Positions 25,730-34,665 are shown, counted from the stretch's first letter. The stretch is 37,792 nt of DNA from Pseudomonadota bacterium (GCA_018971625.1 JAGXAJ010000041.1:1-37792), one strand, 5' to 3'. Program-made: numbers and translations. Notes: a model not told the origin generated them from the letters alone.

Positions 25730-25804
25730 GAGTGCGATTTAGTGCACTTTCCCGCCGCGGCCAGTTTGGCTGTTCGGAGCAGAGCCGACGAGATTTCGCT
25801 CCGG

Positions 25805-26440
25805 TCAGCGGGCGGCATAGCTCAGTGCGCTGACGCGATATGCGGCCGGAGCCGACGGGGCCTGTTCATCGGCGCTTGCCATTGCCGGCCCTCGTCTGTC
25901 GGGCGCGGGAGCCGCCGGCGGCGTGTCCGCCGGAGCCGTTCCGTTGACCATGGCGGTAAGCCCGCTGAAGCCGGCCTGGGCGATCCGCCGCAGCACCAGG
26001 TCGTCCGCCGAGGCCCAGGCGTCGCGCCCGGCCTTGCCTGCCGGCTCCTCGCCGCTGAGCCGCAACGCGCGTTGCTGGTTGGAATCATAGACGTCCCAGA
26101 CCCACGCGATGGCGGTGCGGCCACGGCTGACTTCGGCGGCAAGATAGCTGCGCACGCGGTAGGAAGCCTGTCCATCGCGTGAAACGATCGTGAGGTTGCG
26201 CAGCTTCGATTCGCTGTCGAGCACGCCGACCATGCGGTCGAATACCTGCGGCGGCGGCCCGTCGATCGATTCGAAAGCCACGGTCGAGCCGTTTCCGCTG
26301 CCGCCACCGCCGGCCATCGCGAACGAGTTGCTCGCGGCTCCGCCGCCGGCGCAGCCGCCGAGGCCGCAGGCAGCCACCAGCAGCGCTGCGGCGATCACCG
26401 CGCGGCCCGCACGGTACAGCAGTGATGACGCTTCCCTCAT
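25805..26440 (-). CDS. Lipoprotein of unknown function
   Basis: 211 aa. The N-terminus MREASSLLYRAGRAVIAAAL is followed by a lipobox LGGC (Cys at about residue 30), so it should be acylated by Lgt (encoded at 28404-29252) and anchored in the envelope. A Gly/Ser-rich linker is followed by a compact domain (VFDRMVGVLDSESKLRNLTI, YRVRSYLAAEVSRGRTAIAW) and a Pro/Ala-rich tail. No named family recognised. Probably monocistronic; it lies 225 nt upstream of prs on the same strand. Confidence 0.78.
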   Translation of the reverse strand: MREASSLLYRAGRAVIAAALLVAACGLGGCAGGGAASNSFAMAGGGGSGNGSTVAFESIDGPPPQVFDRMVGVLDSESKLRNLTIVSRDGQASYRVRSYLAAEVSRGRTAIAWVWDVYDSNQQRALRLSGEEPAGKAGRDAWASADDLVLRRIAQAGFSGLTAMVNGTAPADTPPAAPAPDRRGPAMASADEQAPSAPAAYRVSALSYAAR

Positions 26441-26524
26441 TACCCTAAAGCGATATCGTTAAAATGCGTTAAGGTCTAGGGCAGCGTAGGAGACGAGAAC
26501 AAATGCGGGGTTTTGTGCTGGCGT

Positions 26525-27292
26525 TTATTCGCGCTCCAGCACGATGGCGTGGACGTGGCGACCGTAGTCCGGCTCCTGGCGATGCACCGACCGGCGGTAG
26601 CTGAAGAAGTTCGGGTCGGAATAGGTATCGGCGCCGACGTCGTCGATCATCGGCACGCCTGCGGTTTGGAGCCGCCGCCGGATGTAGCCGGCGAGGTCGA
26701 ACATCGAATGGCCGTCTCGCGTCGAGGGCAGGAAAAACAGCGCGTTCCCGGCATCCGCTTCGATGAAGCGTTCGACGAATTCGCCGCCGACTTCGTAGCT
26801 CTGCTGGCGGATCAGGGGGCCGATCGCGGCGATCATGCGGCTGCGCTCAGCGCCGAGCCTTTCCATTGCCGCGATGGCGGATTCCAAAATGCCGGTCAGC
26901 GCGCCCTTCCACCCCGCATGCGCGGCACCGATTACGCGCGCGGTAGGATCGACCAGCAGGATCGGCCCGCAATCGGCAGCGGTGGCGCCGATCGCAAGGC
27001 CTTCCGTACGGGTCACGATGGCGTCGGCCCGCGGCCGCGGTCTATCCCATGGCGCTGTAGCTACAATCACATCGGGCGAATGGGTCTGATACACGGTGAG
27101 GAAACGTTGCGGCAACACGCCAATCTGCTCCGCCATGCGGCGGCGGTTTTCCGTGACGGAAGCTGGATCGTCCTGCGAGCCGATGCCGGCATTGAGGCTG
27201 CGGTAGATGCCACCGGAGACGCCGCCCTCGCGGGTGAAGAAAGCATGGCGGAGGCCGGGAACGGCGGATAGTCGCGGCGAAGCGAGCATCAT
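26525..27292 (-). CDS. pgeF: PgeF, peptidoglycan editing factor / YfiH-family protein
   Basis: 255-aa member of the DUF152 (laccase-domain, CNF1-like) family. The metal site is intact: His71 (TVYQTHSPDV), Cys108 (TAADCGPILL) and His125 (AAHAGWKG). E. coli PgeF prevents misincorporation in peptidoglycan stems by removing L-Ser adducts of UDP-MurNAc, while other members have purine nucleoside phosphorylase or adenosine deaminase activity, so substrate is open. The start overlaps the stop of the methyltransferase gene (ATGA), part of the lgt - methyltransferase - pgeF operon. Confidence 0.9.
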   Translation of the reverse strand: MMLASPRLSAVPGLRHAFFTREGGVSGGIYRSLNAGIGSQDDPASVTENRRRMAEQIGVLPQRFLTVYQTHSPDVIVATAPWDRPRPRADAIVTRTEGLAIGATAADCGPILLVDPTARVIGAAHAGWKGALTGILESAIAAMERLGAERSRMIAAIGPLIRQQSYEVGGEFVERFIEADAGNALFFLPSTRDGHSMFDLAGYIRRRLQTAGVPMIDDVGADTYSDPNFFSYRRSVHRQEPDYGRHVHAIVLERE

Positions 27293-28407
27293 GGCGGGCC
27301 GCTCTCTTGCGGGTCAGCGAAGCCGGCCAGCAAAGTGAGGTTGGGTTCGGAGACCGCCAGCACCTTGAACATCGATCCCATGCCGCCGCGGCCGCCGCCA
27401 ACCAGCCGCTTGAGCGCGGCCAGGATGTCCTCCGACACCTTGTGGCTGGCCTTCGCCATCAGCGTGGCCGCCCGGGTTTCGATGCCGAGCCGTTTGAGAA
27501 AATCGCCCTGAGGCACCGGGCCGTGTGCCAGCGCGCCGATATCCTCCGCAGCGCGCGCCAGTGCCTGGAAATCGACATGGGCGGTGACGTCGGCCTGGCC
27601 GGGATCCTTCAGGGGATCGGTAAAATTGTGGCGGGCGATGGCCTGGAAGGTATCGCCGGCATCGCTGCGCAGATGGCCGTAATCGATGATCAGCGCGGCG
27701 CCGTCCTGGTCGCGCACCCGGCTGGCGAGCTTCATGATCTCGGTATCGGGCCGCCATTCGAACACGGCGCCGACCGGGGCGGCACGCACCAGCGGCGGCA
27801 GCAGCACCTCGAAACGCGGTATCGGGTCGGCGGCAATGCCAAACGCCAGCTTGCCGGCGTCGTCGAGGTCGACCGTGCGCTCGTGCCAGCCGGTCTGGCG
27901 CCGCACGGCCTGGTGGATCGGCAGCACGTCGAAATATTCATTGGCGAGAATAACGGCAGGGCCGTCGGGCACGTCGTCGATATTGTCGTGCCAGGCGATG
28001 TTGCGCGCGCTCGACAGCGTCGCCTTCTGTTTCTCGCGCAACACCGGATTGATTTCGACGAGATGAATGCTTAGCGCCTGATAGAGCGGTGGCAACACCC
28101 GCAGCGCCCGCAGCGCGTCCGCCATCATGGTGCCGCGACCGGGTCCGAGTTCGATCAGACGCAGCACCGGCGGCGAGCCGATCGCCTTCCAGACCGAGGC
28201 CGTCCACAGCCCGAGCAACTCGCCGAACATCTGGCTGACTTCGGGCGCGGTAGTGAAATCGCCCTCGCGTCCGAGCGGATCGCGCGAGACATAGTAGCCG
28301 AATTCAGGATGCGTCAGGCACAGCTCCATGTATCGCCAGACCGGCATCGGTCCGGACGATTTGATCAGCCTTCTGAGTTCGATCTGCAGCGGTGAAGATT
28401 CGGTCAC
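27289..28407 (-). CDS. COG1565 class I SAM-dependent methyltransferase (NDUFAF7-like)
   Basis: 372-aa methyltransferase of the DUF185 family. N-terminal [23 protein letters not shown]-binding [17 protein letters not shown], acidic strand [29 protein letters not shown] and a late [19 protein letters not shown] are all characteristic. The human homologue NDUFAF7 methylates an arginine of a complex I subunit; in bacteria the target is not established. The GTG start at 28407 overlaps the lgt stop (GTGA), and the stop overlaps pgeF, implying coupled translation. A longer in-frame reading continues into lgt and is not supported. Confidence 0.9.
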   Translation of the reverse strand: MTESSPLQIELRRLIKSSGPMPVWRYMELCLTHPEFGYYVSRDPLGREGDFTTAPEVSQMFGELLGLWTASVWKAIGSPPVLRLIELGPGRGTMMADALRALRVLPPLYQALSIHLVEINPVLREKQKATLSSARNIAWHDNIDDVPDGPAVILANEYFDVLPIHQAVRRQTGWHERTVDLDDAGKLAFGIAADPIPRFEVLLPPLVRAAPVGAVFEWRPDTEIMKLASRVRDQDGAALIIDYGHLRSDAGDTFQAIARHNFTDPLKDPGQADVTAHVDFQALARAAEDIGALAHGPVPQGDFLKRLGIETRAATLMAKASHKVSEDILAALKRLVGGGRGGMGSMFKVLAVSEPNLTLLAGFADPQESGPP

Positions 28408-29252
28408 GGCCCGCCTTGATCGGAGCTGGTCGGCCGTGCCTTGCGGCGCCACGCCGCCACGATGATGATCGCTCCCGCGAAGATCATCGGCACCGACAAC
28501 AGCATGCCCATGGTCAGTCCGCCCCACAAAAATCCGAGCTGCGGATCGGGCTCGCGGAAGTGCTCGCCGATGATACGCGCAACGGCATAGAATGTAATGA
28601 AGCTTCCGAGGATCAGGCCCGGCCGTTTCAAGGCGCCCATCCGGATCATCACCGCCAGCAAGGTGAACAGCAGCAGTCCTTCCATCGTGGCCTCATAGAG
28701 CTGGCTCGGATGGCGCGGCAGCGGGCCGCCGGTGGGGAATATCATCGCCCAGGGCAGGCTGGGATCGGCCGGCCGACCCCACAGCTCGCCGTTGACGAAA
28801 TTGGCAAGCCGCCCCAGGAACAGTCCGATCGGCCCGACCGCGGTCGTGATGTCGCCGAGCGACAGGATCGGCAAATTGTTCTTCCGGCAAAACAGGATCA
28901 CCGCGGCGACGCAGCCGAGAAAGCCGCCATGGAACGACATGCCGCCCTTCCACAGCTCGAAGATCTCGGCAGGATGGCTGAAGAAGAACGGCAGATTGTA
29001 GAACAGCACATAGCCGGTGCGGCCGCCGAGAATGATGCCGATGGTGACCCACAGGATAAAGTCGTCAAGCTGCAGCAGCGTAATCGGCGCCGGACCGCCC
29101 CACAGCTCCTTGTTCTTGAGCAACGCGCGCGCGTAGATCCAGCCCAGCACGATGCCGCCGATATAGGCGAGCGCGTACCAGCGGATCGCGATCGGGCCGA
29201 TCGAGATCGCTATGGGATTGAATGCTGGAAAGGCGATGGTGAGAAAGGGCAT
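28404..29252 (-). CDS. lgt: Lgt, prolipoprotein diacylglyceryl transferase
   Basis: 282-aa inner-membrane enzyme that moves diacylglycerol from phosphatidylglycerol onto the lipobox Cys of pre-lipoproteins. Motifs: [40 protein letters not shown], and the Lgt signature [15 protein letters not shown] with its essential Arg and Asn. About seven hydrophobic segments. Length is usual. It is first in a three-gene overlapping operon. The 5' side holds a 15-nt tandem duplication and a decayed gene, so its promoter has probably been rearranged. Confidence 0.95.
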   Translation of the reverse strand: MPFLTIAFPAFNPIAISIGPIAIRWYALAYIGGIVLGWIYARALLKNKELWGGPAPITLLQLDDFILWVTIGIILGGRTGYVLFYNLPFFFSHPAEIFELWKGGMSFHGGFLGCVAAVILFCRKNNLPILSLGDITTAVGPIGLFLGRLANFVNGELWGRPADPSLPWAMIFPTGGPLPRHPSQLYEATMEGLLLFTLLAVMIRMGALKRPGLILGSFITFYAVARIIGEHFREPDPQLGFLWGGLTMGMLLSVPMIFAGAIIIVAAWRRKARPTSSDQGGP

Positions 29253-29263
29253 CGGTCCTTTGG

Positions 29264-29293
29264 AGCTTAGACTTGGAGAGCTTAGACTTGGAG
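29264..29293. repeat. 15-nt tandem duplication before lgt
   Basis: AGCTTAGACTTGGAG occurs at 29264-29278 and again at 29279-29293 with no gap. It duplicates the last codons and stop of the dienelactone hydrolase remnant, a sign of recent slippage between that pseudogene and lgt. Confidence 0.9.
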
Positions 29294-29772
29294 ATTGCGG
29301 CGATACAGCGCCAGCAGCCGTTCCCAGTGCCGTTCCGCCGCGTCGCGGTTATAGACCGGCCGCTTCGGAAAGGCGAAGCCATGATGCGTGCCCGGGTAGA
29401 TTTCGACCTCGGCATTGGCGCCTTTCATGCCTTGCTTGACCTGTTCGACCATTTCCATCGGTGCATAGATATCGGTCTGGGCGCAGGCGAAATACAATTC
29501 GGCTTTGGTCTTCCGGGCAGCGAGGTGCGGACTGTCGGATTGGTCGGACCGAGCTCCATCACGCCCGCACGGTAGTACATGTTGGGCAGCATCACGTAAT
29601 AGCCGGAAGTTGCGAGCCGGCGTGCCATGTTGCGCAACTCTTCGCGAATGGCCGGTGCGTCATATGTAGAACAGGATGATGGGAAACGGCCCGCCGCGTT
29701 CGGGACGGCTGATAAACGTCGTGGTCTTGCCGTCCCTGATGGGAATCTCGATCTGCTGGTCGATCAGGGGCG
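29282..29772 (-). pseudogene. Dienelactone hydrolase family gene, frameshifted and internally deleted
   Basis: Three pieces in different frames make one protein. Near 29769-29670: LIDQQIEIPIRDGKTTTFIS and PFPIILFY; then a 1-nt shift; near 29660-29540: DAPAIREELRNMARRLATSG, YYVMLPNMYYRAGVMELGP; then loss of about 100 codons, including the nucleophile-elbow Cys; near 29533-29282: [39 protein letters not shown] (with the family His) and [14 protein letters not shown]. No start codon precedes the first piece in frame. A full family member is about 230-290 aa, so this is a clear remnant with no expected activity. Confidence 0.82.
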
Positions 29773-29962
29773 TTTTGTGCTCGCTTTTTTGGCGCCGCGG
29801 GCGAACGTTCAATACGATCGCAAGGAAACCGCAGCATGACAAGGCGATCAGGACTTGACGATCAGGGCTTTGGCAAAGCCGCGCCGGTCTTGAATCGCAG
29901 CATCGGAATTGCCATTGTTTTGTTCCCACGATCCACAGCAGCAGCGAGGCGGAGCGTCTCAG

Positions 29963-30220
29963 ATGACCCAGACCACCAATCGGTTTTTCGACGAGATCGG
30001 CCGCCTGATGAATGATGCCGCTGGCGCTGCCCAAGGCGTCAAGCGCGAGGTCGACGCTGTGGTGCGCAACCAGGCCGAAAAAATCCTGCGTGATCTCGAT
30101 ATCGTCAAGCGGGAGGAGTTCGAGGCGGTCAAGGACATGGCCAGGCTGGCGCGCGAGGAAAACGAGACGCTGAAGGCGCGGATTGCGGCGCTGGAGGCCA
30201 GACTGGGCACGTCGACTTAG
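29963..30220 (+). CDS. ubiK: UbiK family accessory factor of ubiquinone biosynthesis
   Basis: 85-aa protein of the BMFP/YqiC family. N-terminal amphipathic helix NRFFDEIGRLMNDAAGAAQG and C-terminal coiled coil EEFEAVKDMARLAREENETL / KARIAALEARLG match UbiK, which trimerises and helps the UbiJ-containing complex of aerobic ubiquinone synthesis at the membrane. ATG 29963 follows GAGGCGGAG; the frame opens earlier at 29909 but that part lacks homology. Single gene, divergent from the hydrolase remnant. Confidence 0.82.
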   Translation: MTQTTNRFFDEIGRLMNDAAGAAQGVKREVDAVVRNQAEKILRDLDIVKREEFEAVKDMARLAREENETLKARIAALEARLGTST

Positions 30221-30356
30221 GTGGCGCTGGTTCAGGAAGATCGCCCTCGATCCTACAAAAATCCCTTCATTTCCTTGTCATTCCGCCACTTTGGGGCTAG
30301 AACCCCGCCACGTTCGCAGCCCCCGCACCCCTGGAGGCTTGCTGCGGCGTCAAACG

Positions 30357-30384
30357 GGCCGCAGCTAGCGGCCTTTAACTTTTT
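30357..30384 (+). terminator. Terminator-like hairpin and T tract just before rplY
   Basis: GGCCGC (30357-30362), loop AGCTA, GCGGCC (30368-30373), then TTTAACTTTTT. It ends 20 nt before the rplY ATG and overlaps the region ahead of the AAGGAC ribosome binding site. It could end the ubiK transcript or act as an attenuator in the rplY leader. The stem is short and the T tract is broken by AAC. Confidence 0.45.
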
Positions 30385-30404
30385 GAAAACAAGGACTTAA
30401 GACC

Positions 30405-31139
30405 ATGGCGACGACCGTCAAGGAATTGAAGGCGACCGCGCGTCCGTCAGTCGGCAAGGGGGCCGCACGGGCAGAGCGTCGCGCCGGGAGAGTGCCCGGA
30501 GTGATTTACGGCAACAACCTGCCCCCCGTGACCATCTCGGTCGAAGATTCCGATTTGCGCCAGCGCATCCTGGCTGGCCGGTTCCTCACCACGATTTACG
30601 ATATCGATCTGGAGGGCAAGAAGCACCGGGTGATTCCGCGCGACTTCCATGTCGATCCGGTGCGCGATTTCCCGCTCCATGTCGACTTCATGCGGCTCGG
30701 CGAAGGCGCGACCATCCGCGTCAGCGTGCCCCTCCGCATCCAGAACGCGGATGTCGCACCCGGCGTGAAGCGCGGCGGCACCGTCAACATCGTCACGCAC
30801 ACCATCGACCTCGAATGTTCGGTCGACAACATTCCGCAGTATATCGAGGCCGACGTTAGCGGGCTGGAAATCAGCTACTCGCTGCATCTGAGCGACATCA
30901 AGTTGCCCGCCGGTGTGAAATCGCTGTCGCGTGAAGACATAACGCTCGTGACTATCGTGCCGCCGTCGGGCTACGCGGAAGAACAAAAAGCGGCTGCGGC
31001 GGCTGCCGCGGCCGGTCCGGCTGCCGCGGCTGCTCCCGGTGCCGCTGCTCCCGCGGCCGGCGCAGCTGCGCCGGCCGCCGCGGCAGCAGCTCCCGCAGCG
31101 GGCGCGACGGCGCCCGCCGGCGGCGACAAGAAGAAGTAA
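30405..31139 (+). CDS. rplY: Ribosomal protein bL25, long TL5/Ctc form
   Basis: 244-aa 5S rRNA-binding protein of the large subunit. Residues 1-95 form the L25 domain (MATTVKELKATARPSVGKGA, RVPGVIYGNNLPPVTISVE, RDFHVDPVRDFPLHVDFMRL) and about 96-190 the C-terminal beta domain (GVKRGGTVNIVTHTIDLEC, SLHLSDIKLPAGVKSL), as in Thermus TL5 and Bacillus Ctc. The last 45 or so residues are an Ala/Pro/Gly low-complexity tail ending GGDKKK. AAGGAC lies 9 nt before the ATG. pth follows after 129 nt, a common pairing (rplY-pth-ychF). Confidence 0.95.
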   Translation: MATTVKELKATARPSVGKGAARAERRAGRVPGVIYGNNLPPVTISVEDSDLRQRILAGRFLTTIYDIDLEGKKHRVIPRDFHVDPVRDFPLHVDFMRLGEGATIRVSVPLRIQNADVAPGVKRGGTVNIVTHTIDLECSVDNIPQYIEADVSGLEISYSLHLSDIKLPAGVKSLSREDITLVTIVPPSGYAEEQKAAAAAAAAGPAAAAAPGAAAPAAGAAAPAAAAAAPAAGATAPAGGDKKK

Positions 31140-31140
31140 C

Positions 31141-31187
31141 GCGCATGATCCGCCAAGCTGTGAGCGGTTCGGCGAAAGATCATGCGC
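31141..31187. repeat. Large intergenic dyad after rplY
   Basis: GCGCATGATC (31141-31150) and GATCATGCGC (31178-31187) are a perfect 10-bp inverted repeat, with CGCC (31151-31154) and GGCG (31171-31174) extending the stem inside. It starts right after the rplY stop. The following CAAAACCGGTTCCCGCTTTC (31216-31235) also looks like a recurrent intergenic motif of these genomes. May terminate or stabilise the rplY mRNA. Confidence 0.6.
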
Positions 31188-31268
31188 CGATTTATAAGTT
31201 GGCGCGCGATCAGGCGCAAAACCGGTTCCCGCTTTCGCTGATAGCGCGCTAACGCGGAATGCCGCGTC

Positions 31269-31877
31269 ATGCACCTCTTTGTTGGTCTCGGCAATCCCGG
31301 CGCGAAGTACGCGCATAACCGGCACAACATCGGCTTCATGGCCGTTGAAGAAATCGCACGGCGTCATGGTTTCGCACCATGGCGCCGTCGTTTTCAGGGC
31401 GAGACCTCCGAGGGCACGCTGGATGGAGAACGGGTGGTGTTGCTCCGTCCGGCCACTTTCATGAATGAATCGGGGCGCGCGGTGCAGGAAGCCGCGAACT
31501 TCTTCAAGCTCGGCGTGGATGAAATCGTCGTATTTCAGGACGAACTCGAATTGCCGTCCGGCAAGGTGCGGGTCAAGATTGGCGGCGGCATCGCGGGCCA
31601 CAACGGGCTGCGTTCGATTTCGGCTCATGTCGGCAATGACTATCGCCGGGTACGGCTCGGCATCGGCCATCCCGGCCTCAAGGAACTGGTGCACGGCTAT
31701 GTGCTGTCGGATTTTGCCAAGAGCGATCGCCCCTGGGTCGAGACGCTGTGCGAGGCGGTCGCGGACAGCGCCGGGCTATTGATGACGGGGCGCGACTCCA
31801 CGTTCCAGAACAAGGTGCATCTGACGATGCAGGCCAAGGGATTCCTCGGCAAGGAAGATGCAGACGAGAAGGACTGA
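31269..31877 (+). CDS. pth: Pth, peptidyl-tRNA hydrolase
   Basis: 202-aa esterase releasing tRNA from peptidyl-tRNA that has dropped off the ribosome. [20 protein letters not shown] carries Asn9 and the catalytic His19; [12 protein letters not shown] holds the conserved Met-Asn; Asp91 in [13 protein letters not shown] pairs with His; [12 protein letters not shown] is the second signature. The residue before that Asp is Gln and the motif is DELEL where DELDL or DDLDL is more usual, both mild changes. ATG 31269. It is followed by a dispersed repeat and ychF, the usual neighbour. Confidence 0.95.
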   Translation: MHLFVGLGNPGAKYAHNRHNIGFMAVEEIARRHGFAPWRRRFQGETSEGTLDGERVVLLRPATFMNESGRAVQEAANFFKLGVDEIVVFQDELELPSGKVRVKIGGGIAGHNGLRSISAHVGNDYRRVRLGIGHPGLKELVHGYVLSDFAKSDRPWVETLCEAVADSAGLLMTGRDSTFQNKVHLTMQAKGFLGKEDADEKD

Positions 31878-31907
31878 CTTTCCTTGTGTCGGGTAAAAAG
31901 AGGCATG

Positions 31908-32003
31908 CCGTCATGGCCGGCCTTGCGCTGGCATCCACGCCTTCCCTGGGGGCGTAAAGGATCAAGACGTGGCTGGCCGGGACAAGCCCGGCCAGGACGA
32001 GAG
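31908..32003 (+). repeat. Dispersed palindromic repeat, copy 4
   Basis: CCGTCATGGCCGGCCTTGCG, GGCATCCACGCCTT, variable middle, AAGACGTGGCTGGCCGGGAC, AAGCCCGGCCAGGACGAGAG. Same order of blocks as the copies at 13257, 15276 and 17068. It fills the pth-ychF gap and ends about 10 nt before the ychF ribosome binding site. Confidence 0.75.
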
Positions 32004-32020
32004 AAAATGTCGAGGGCGTG

Positions 32021-33118
32021 ATGGGATTCAAGTGCGGTATCGTCGGACTGCCCAATGTCGGCAAGTCGACGCTGTTCAACGCATTAACCGAGACAGCGGC
32101 GGCGCAGGCGGCGAATTATCCGTTCTGCACCATCGAGCCGAATGTCGGCGAGGTCGCGGTGCCGGATCCTCGCCTCGATAAGTTATCGGCGATCGCGAAG
32201 TCGGCGCAGATCATTCCGACGCGGCTGACCTTTGTCGACATCGCCGGCCTGGTGCGCGGCGCCTCCAAGGGCGAAGGCCTCGGCAACCAGTTCCTCGCCA
32301 CCATCCGCGAGGTCGATGCGGTCGCGCATGTGGTGCGCTGCTTTGAGGATTCCGACATCACCCATGTCGAAGGCAAGATCGCGCCGTTGGCCGACATCGA
32401 GACCATTGAGACCGAACTGATGCTGGCTGATCTGGAAAGTCTGGAGAAGCGCGTCGACAATCTGGCCAAGAAAGCCAAGGGCAACGACAAGGACGCCAAG
32501 GAACAGCTCGATCTCGTCAACCGGGCGCTGGTGCTGCTGCGCGAAGGCAAGCCGGCGCGGGCGCTCGAGCGCAAGCCGGAGGAGGAACGCGCCTTCCGCA
32601 TGCTCGGGCTGTTGACCTCCAAGCCGGTGCTCTATGTCTGCAATGTCGAGGAAGGCTCGGCCGGCGACGGCAACAGCTTCTCAAGGCAGGTGTTCGAACG
32701 TGCCAAGGAGGAAGGCGCAGTTGCGGTGGTGATCTCGGCCAAGATCGAGTCCGAAATCGCAACCTTGTCGCGCGAGGAGCGGACCGAGTTCCTGGAGACG
32801 CTGGGTCTCCACGAAGCCGGCCTCGACCGCCTGATTCGCGCCGGCTACCAGTTGCTCGATCTCATCACCTATTTCACCGCAGGGCCGAAGGAAGCCCGCG
32901 CCTGGACCATCAACCGCGGCACCAAGGCGCCGGCTGCCGCCGGCGTGATCCATACCGATTTCGAGAAGGGTTTCATTCGCGCCGAGACCATCGCCTATGC
33001 CGACTATGTCGCGCTCGGTGGCGAAGCCGGCGCCCGTGACGCGGGCAAGCTGCGGCTGGAAGGCAAGGAATACGTCGTTGCCGATGGCGACGTGATGCAT
33101 TTCCGGTTCAACACGTAA
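32021..33118 (+). CDS. ychF: YchF/OLA1-family redox-regulated ATPase
   Basis: 365-aa Obg-related P-loop protein. G1 is GLPNVGKST (9-17), Walker B/G3 [17 protein letters not shown], and the usual NKxD is NVEE, the change that makes YchF an ATPase rather than a GTPase. A coiled-coil insert ([20 protein letters not shown]) and the C-terminal TGS domain ([34 protein letters not shown]) complete it. It binds ribosomes and is linked to translation and stress responses. ATG 32021 has GAGGG at 32012-32016; an adjacent GTG is too close. Confidence 0.96.
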   Translation: MGFKCGIVGLPNVGKSTLFNALTETAAAQAANYPFCTIEPNVGEVAVPDPRLDKLSAIAKSAQIIPTRLTFVDIAGLVRGASKGEGLGNQFLATIREVDAVAHVVRCFEDSDITHVEGKIAPLADIETIETELMLADLESLEKRVDNLAKKAKGNDKDAKEQLDLVNRALVLLREGKPARALERKPEEERAFRMLGLLTSKPVLYVCNVEEGSAGDGNSFSRQVFERAKEEGAVAVVISAKIESEIATLSREERTEFLETLGLHEAGLDRLIRAGYQLLDLITYFTAGPKEARAWTINRGTKAPAAAGVIHTDFEKGFIRAETIAYADYVALGGEAGARDAGKLRLEGKEYVVADGDVMHFRFNT

Positions 33119-33196
33119 GGCGAAACGGCCCTCGCGGTGAGGGACCGCGCAACGCGCGATTCCTCGGGATGACGTGGCCGTTGAATGCAGCCTGTT

Positions 33197-33490
33197 CTAA
33201 TGCCGCTGTCCCTGATCGCGGATCACGCCGAGATGTTCGTTGATGCGGAACACGATCAGGATAAATTCCGCGGCAATGCGCGAGAAGATAGCGCCCACGA
33301 TCACGCTGGCGATCGAGGACAGCACCACGATAAAGCCACCGAACGGGCTCACCGCCATCATGGCGAGGCCGGAAAAAATGCCGGAGATGCCGAACAATAT
33401 GATCAATGCGATCGCCAGCAAATAGAAGGTCTTGATGATGGTCGGCGTGATAAAGCGGTCCCACTGAAACAGATCCTGAAAATCAAACAT
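33197..33490 (-). CDS. DUF4282 membrane protein
   Basis: 97-aa protein with two hydrophobic segments (IIKTFYLLAIALIILFGISG and FGGFIVVLSSIASVIVGAIF) and a C-terminal charged end (EFILIVFRINEHLGVIRD). FQDLFQWDRFITPTIIK at the start and RIAAEFILIVFRINEHL at the end are typical of DUF4282. Function unknown. ATG 33490 is used; the frame extends upstream without similarity. Confidence 0.85.
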   Translation of the reverse strand: MFDFQDLFQWDRFITPTIIKTFYLLAIALIILFGISGIFSGLAMMAVSPFGGFIVVLSSIASVIVGAIFSRIAAEFILIVFRINEHLGVIRDQGQRH

Positions 33491-33718
33491 CGCCCGTTCT
33501 CCCCCAAGTCGAATGTGATTCGCGTCCAATCTGGCTCTCGATGGCGCAGGGCCTGGCCCCGCCTGTTGTCCGGTCAAAATGGGATCGGACAAGCAGCATC
33601 GAAAAAGCCAGCGCATCAAAGACGGCGCTCGTCGGCAGACTCGCGTCACGCCGATGGCGGCTTGAGATTGCCGCAAATAACGGCCACAATCGGGCTTCCC
33701 TCCGGCAATCCTCGATTC

Positions 33719-34186
33719 ATGACGCTGACCTTCGAAGATTTCAGGCCCGGTCCTTTCGGCTCGTTCGGTCCGCGCCATGTCACGCGCGAAGAGATGCTGG
33801 CGTTTGCGGCCGAGTTCGATCCGCAGCCGATGCATCTCGACGAGGAGGCAGCCAGGCACTCGATGCTGCGAGGTCTGGCCGGCTCGGGATGGCATCTCTG
33901 CTCGATCATGATGCGGATGATGTTCGACGGCTTTCTCCGCCGCACCGCCTCGCTGGGATCGCCCGGCGTCAACGAATTGCGCTGGCTGGTGCCGCTGCGG
34001 CCGGGGGACGATTTGACTCTCGATGTCGAGATTGTCGAGGCGCGGGTCTCGCGCAGCCGGCCCCAGACCGGGATCGTGACCGTCCGGAACGTGGCCCGCA
34101 ACGCAAACGGCGAGGCGCTGTGCGAGATGATCTCGCCGTTGATGATTGCCCGGCGCGCCGGCGCTGCGGTGGAGCAGGGTGCCTGA
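33719..34186 (+). CDS. MaoC-like hotdog dehydratase, first of a pair
   Basis: 155-aa single hotdog domain of the MaoC/(R)-hydratase type. TLTFEDFRPGPFGSFGPRHV starts the domain and FAAEFDPQPMHLDEEAARHS carries the hydratase Asp and His; GSGWHLCSIMMRM follows. Substrate is presumably an enoyl-CoA. The segment after the active site reads SMLRGLAGSGWH where FGGLAASGWH is usual, as in its neighbour. Its stop overlaps the start of the second MaoC gene (TGATG), so the two proteins are probably partners in one heteromeric enzyme. Confidence 0.88.
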   Translation: MTLTFEDFRPGPFGSFGPRHVTREEMLAFAAEFDPQPMHLDEEAARHSMLRGLAGSGWHLCSIMMRMMFDGFLRRTASLGSPGVNELRWLVPLRPGDDLTLDVEIVEARVSRSRPQTGIVTVRNVARNANGEALCEMISPLMIARRAGAAVEQGA

Positions 34187-34665
34187 TGCGATTCTTTGAA
34201 GATATCGCGGTCGGGCAACGGCGCGAACTGGGATCGTTCACCTTCACCGCCGACAACATCAAGAAATTCGCCGCGCAATTCGACCCGCAGCGATTTCATC
34301 TCGACGAAGAAGCGGGCCGCAAGTCGCTGTTCGGCGGCCTGGCGGCCTCGGGTTGGCACGTGGGGTCGATCTGCATGAAACTTCTGGTCGCCGATAGCCA
34401 GCGGCAGGCCAGGGAGGCGACCGCGCGCGGCGAGAAGGTTGCCATGTGGGGACCGTCGCCGGGTTTTCGCGACTTGCGCTGGATCAAGCCGGTGCTCGCG
34501 GGCGACACCATCGCCTATGCAAGCGAGGTCGAGTCGCTGCGCACGTCCGAGAAGCGGCCCGAGTGGGGAATCCTGCAAGCCCGCAACACCGGCGTTAACC
34601 AACGCGGCGAACTGGTATTCTCGTTGCTGGTGACGGCCTTCGTGCCAAGACGGAATGCTGCCTGA
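34186..34665 (+). CDS. MaoC-like hotdog dehydratase, second of a pair
   Basis: 159-aa single hotdog domain. MRFFEDIAVGQRRELGSFTF opens the fold; FAAQFDPQRFHLDEEAGRKS has the catalytic Asp and His, and SLFGGLAASGWHVGSICMKL is close to consensus. PGFRDLRWIKPVLAGDTIAY is the usual MaoC central strand pair. Coupled to the first MaoC gene by a 1-nt overlap. The two differ in sequence enough that a heterodimer with shared active sites, as known for split MaoC enzymes, is a reasonable guess. Confidence 0.88.
   Translation: MRFFEDIAVGQRRELGSFTFTADNIKKFAAQFDPQRFHLDEEAGRKSLFGGLAASGWHVGSICMKLLVADSQRQAREATARGEKVAMWGPSPGFRDLRWIKPVLAGDTIAYASEVESLRTSEKRPEWGILQARNTGVNQRGELVFSLLVTAFVPRRNAA

Noticed and set aside
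28392..29270. 292-codon plus-strand frame opposite lgt
   Set aside because: Shadow of lgt; composition is Arg/Gln/His-rich and unlike a protein.
30447..31694. 415-codon minus-strand frame opposite rplY and pth
   Set aside because: Runs antisense across two well-supported genes.
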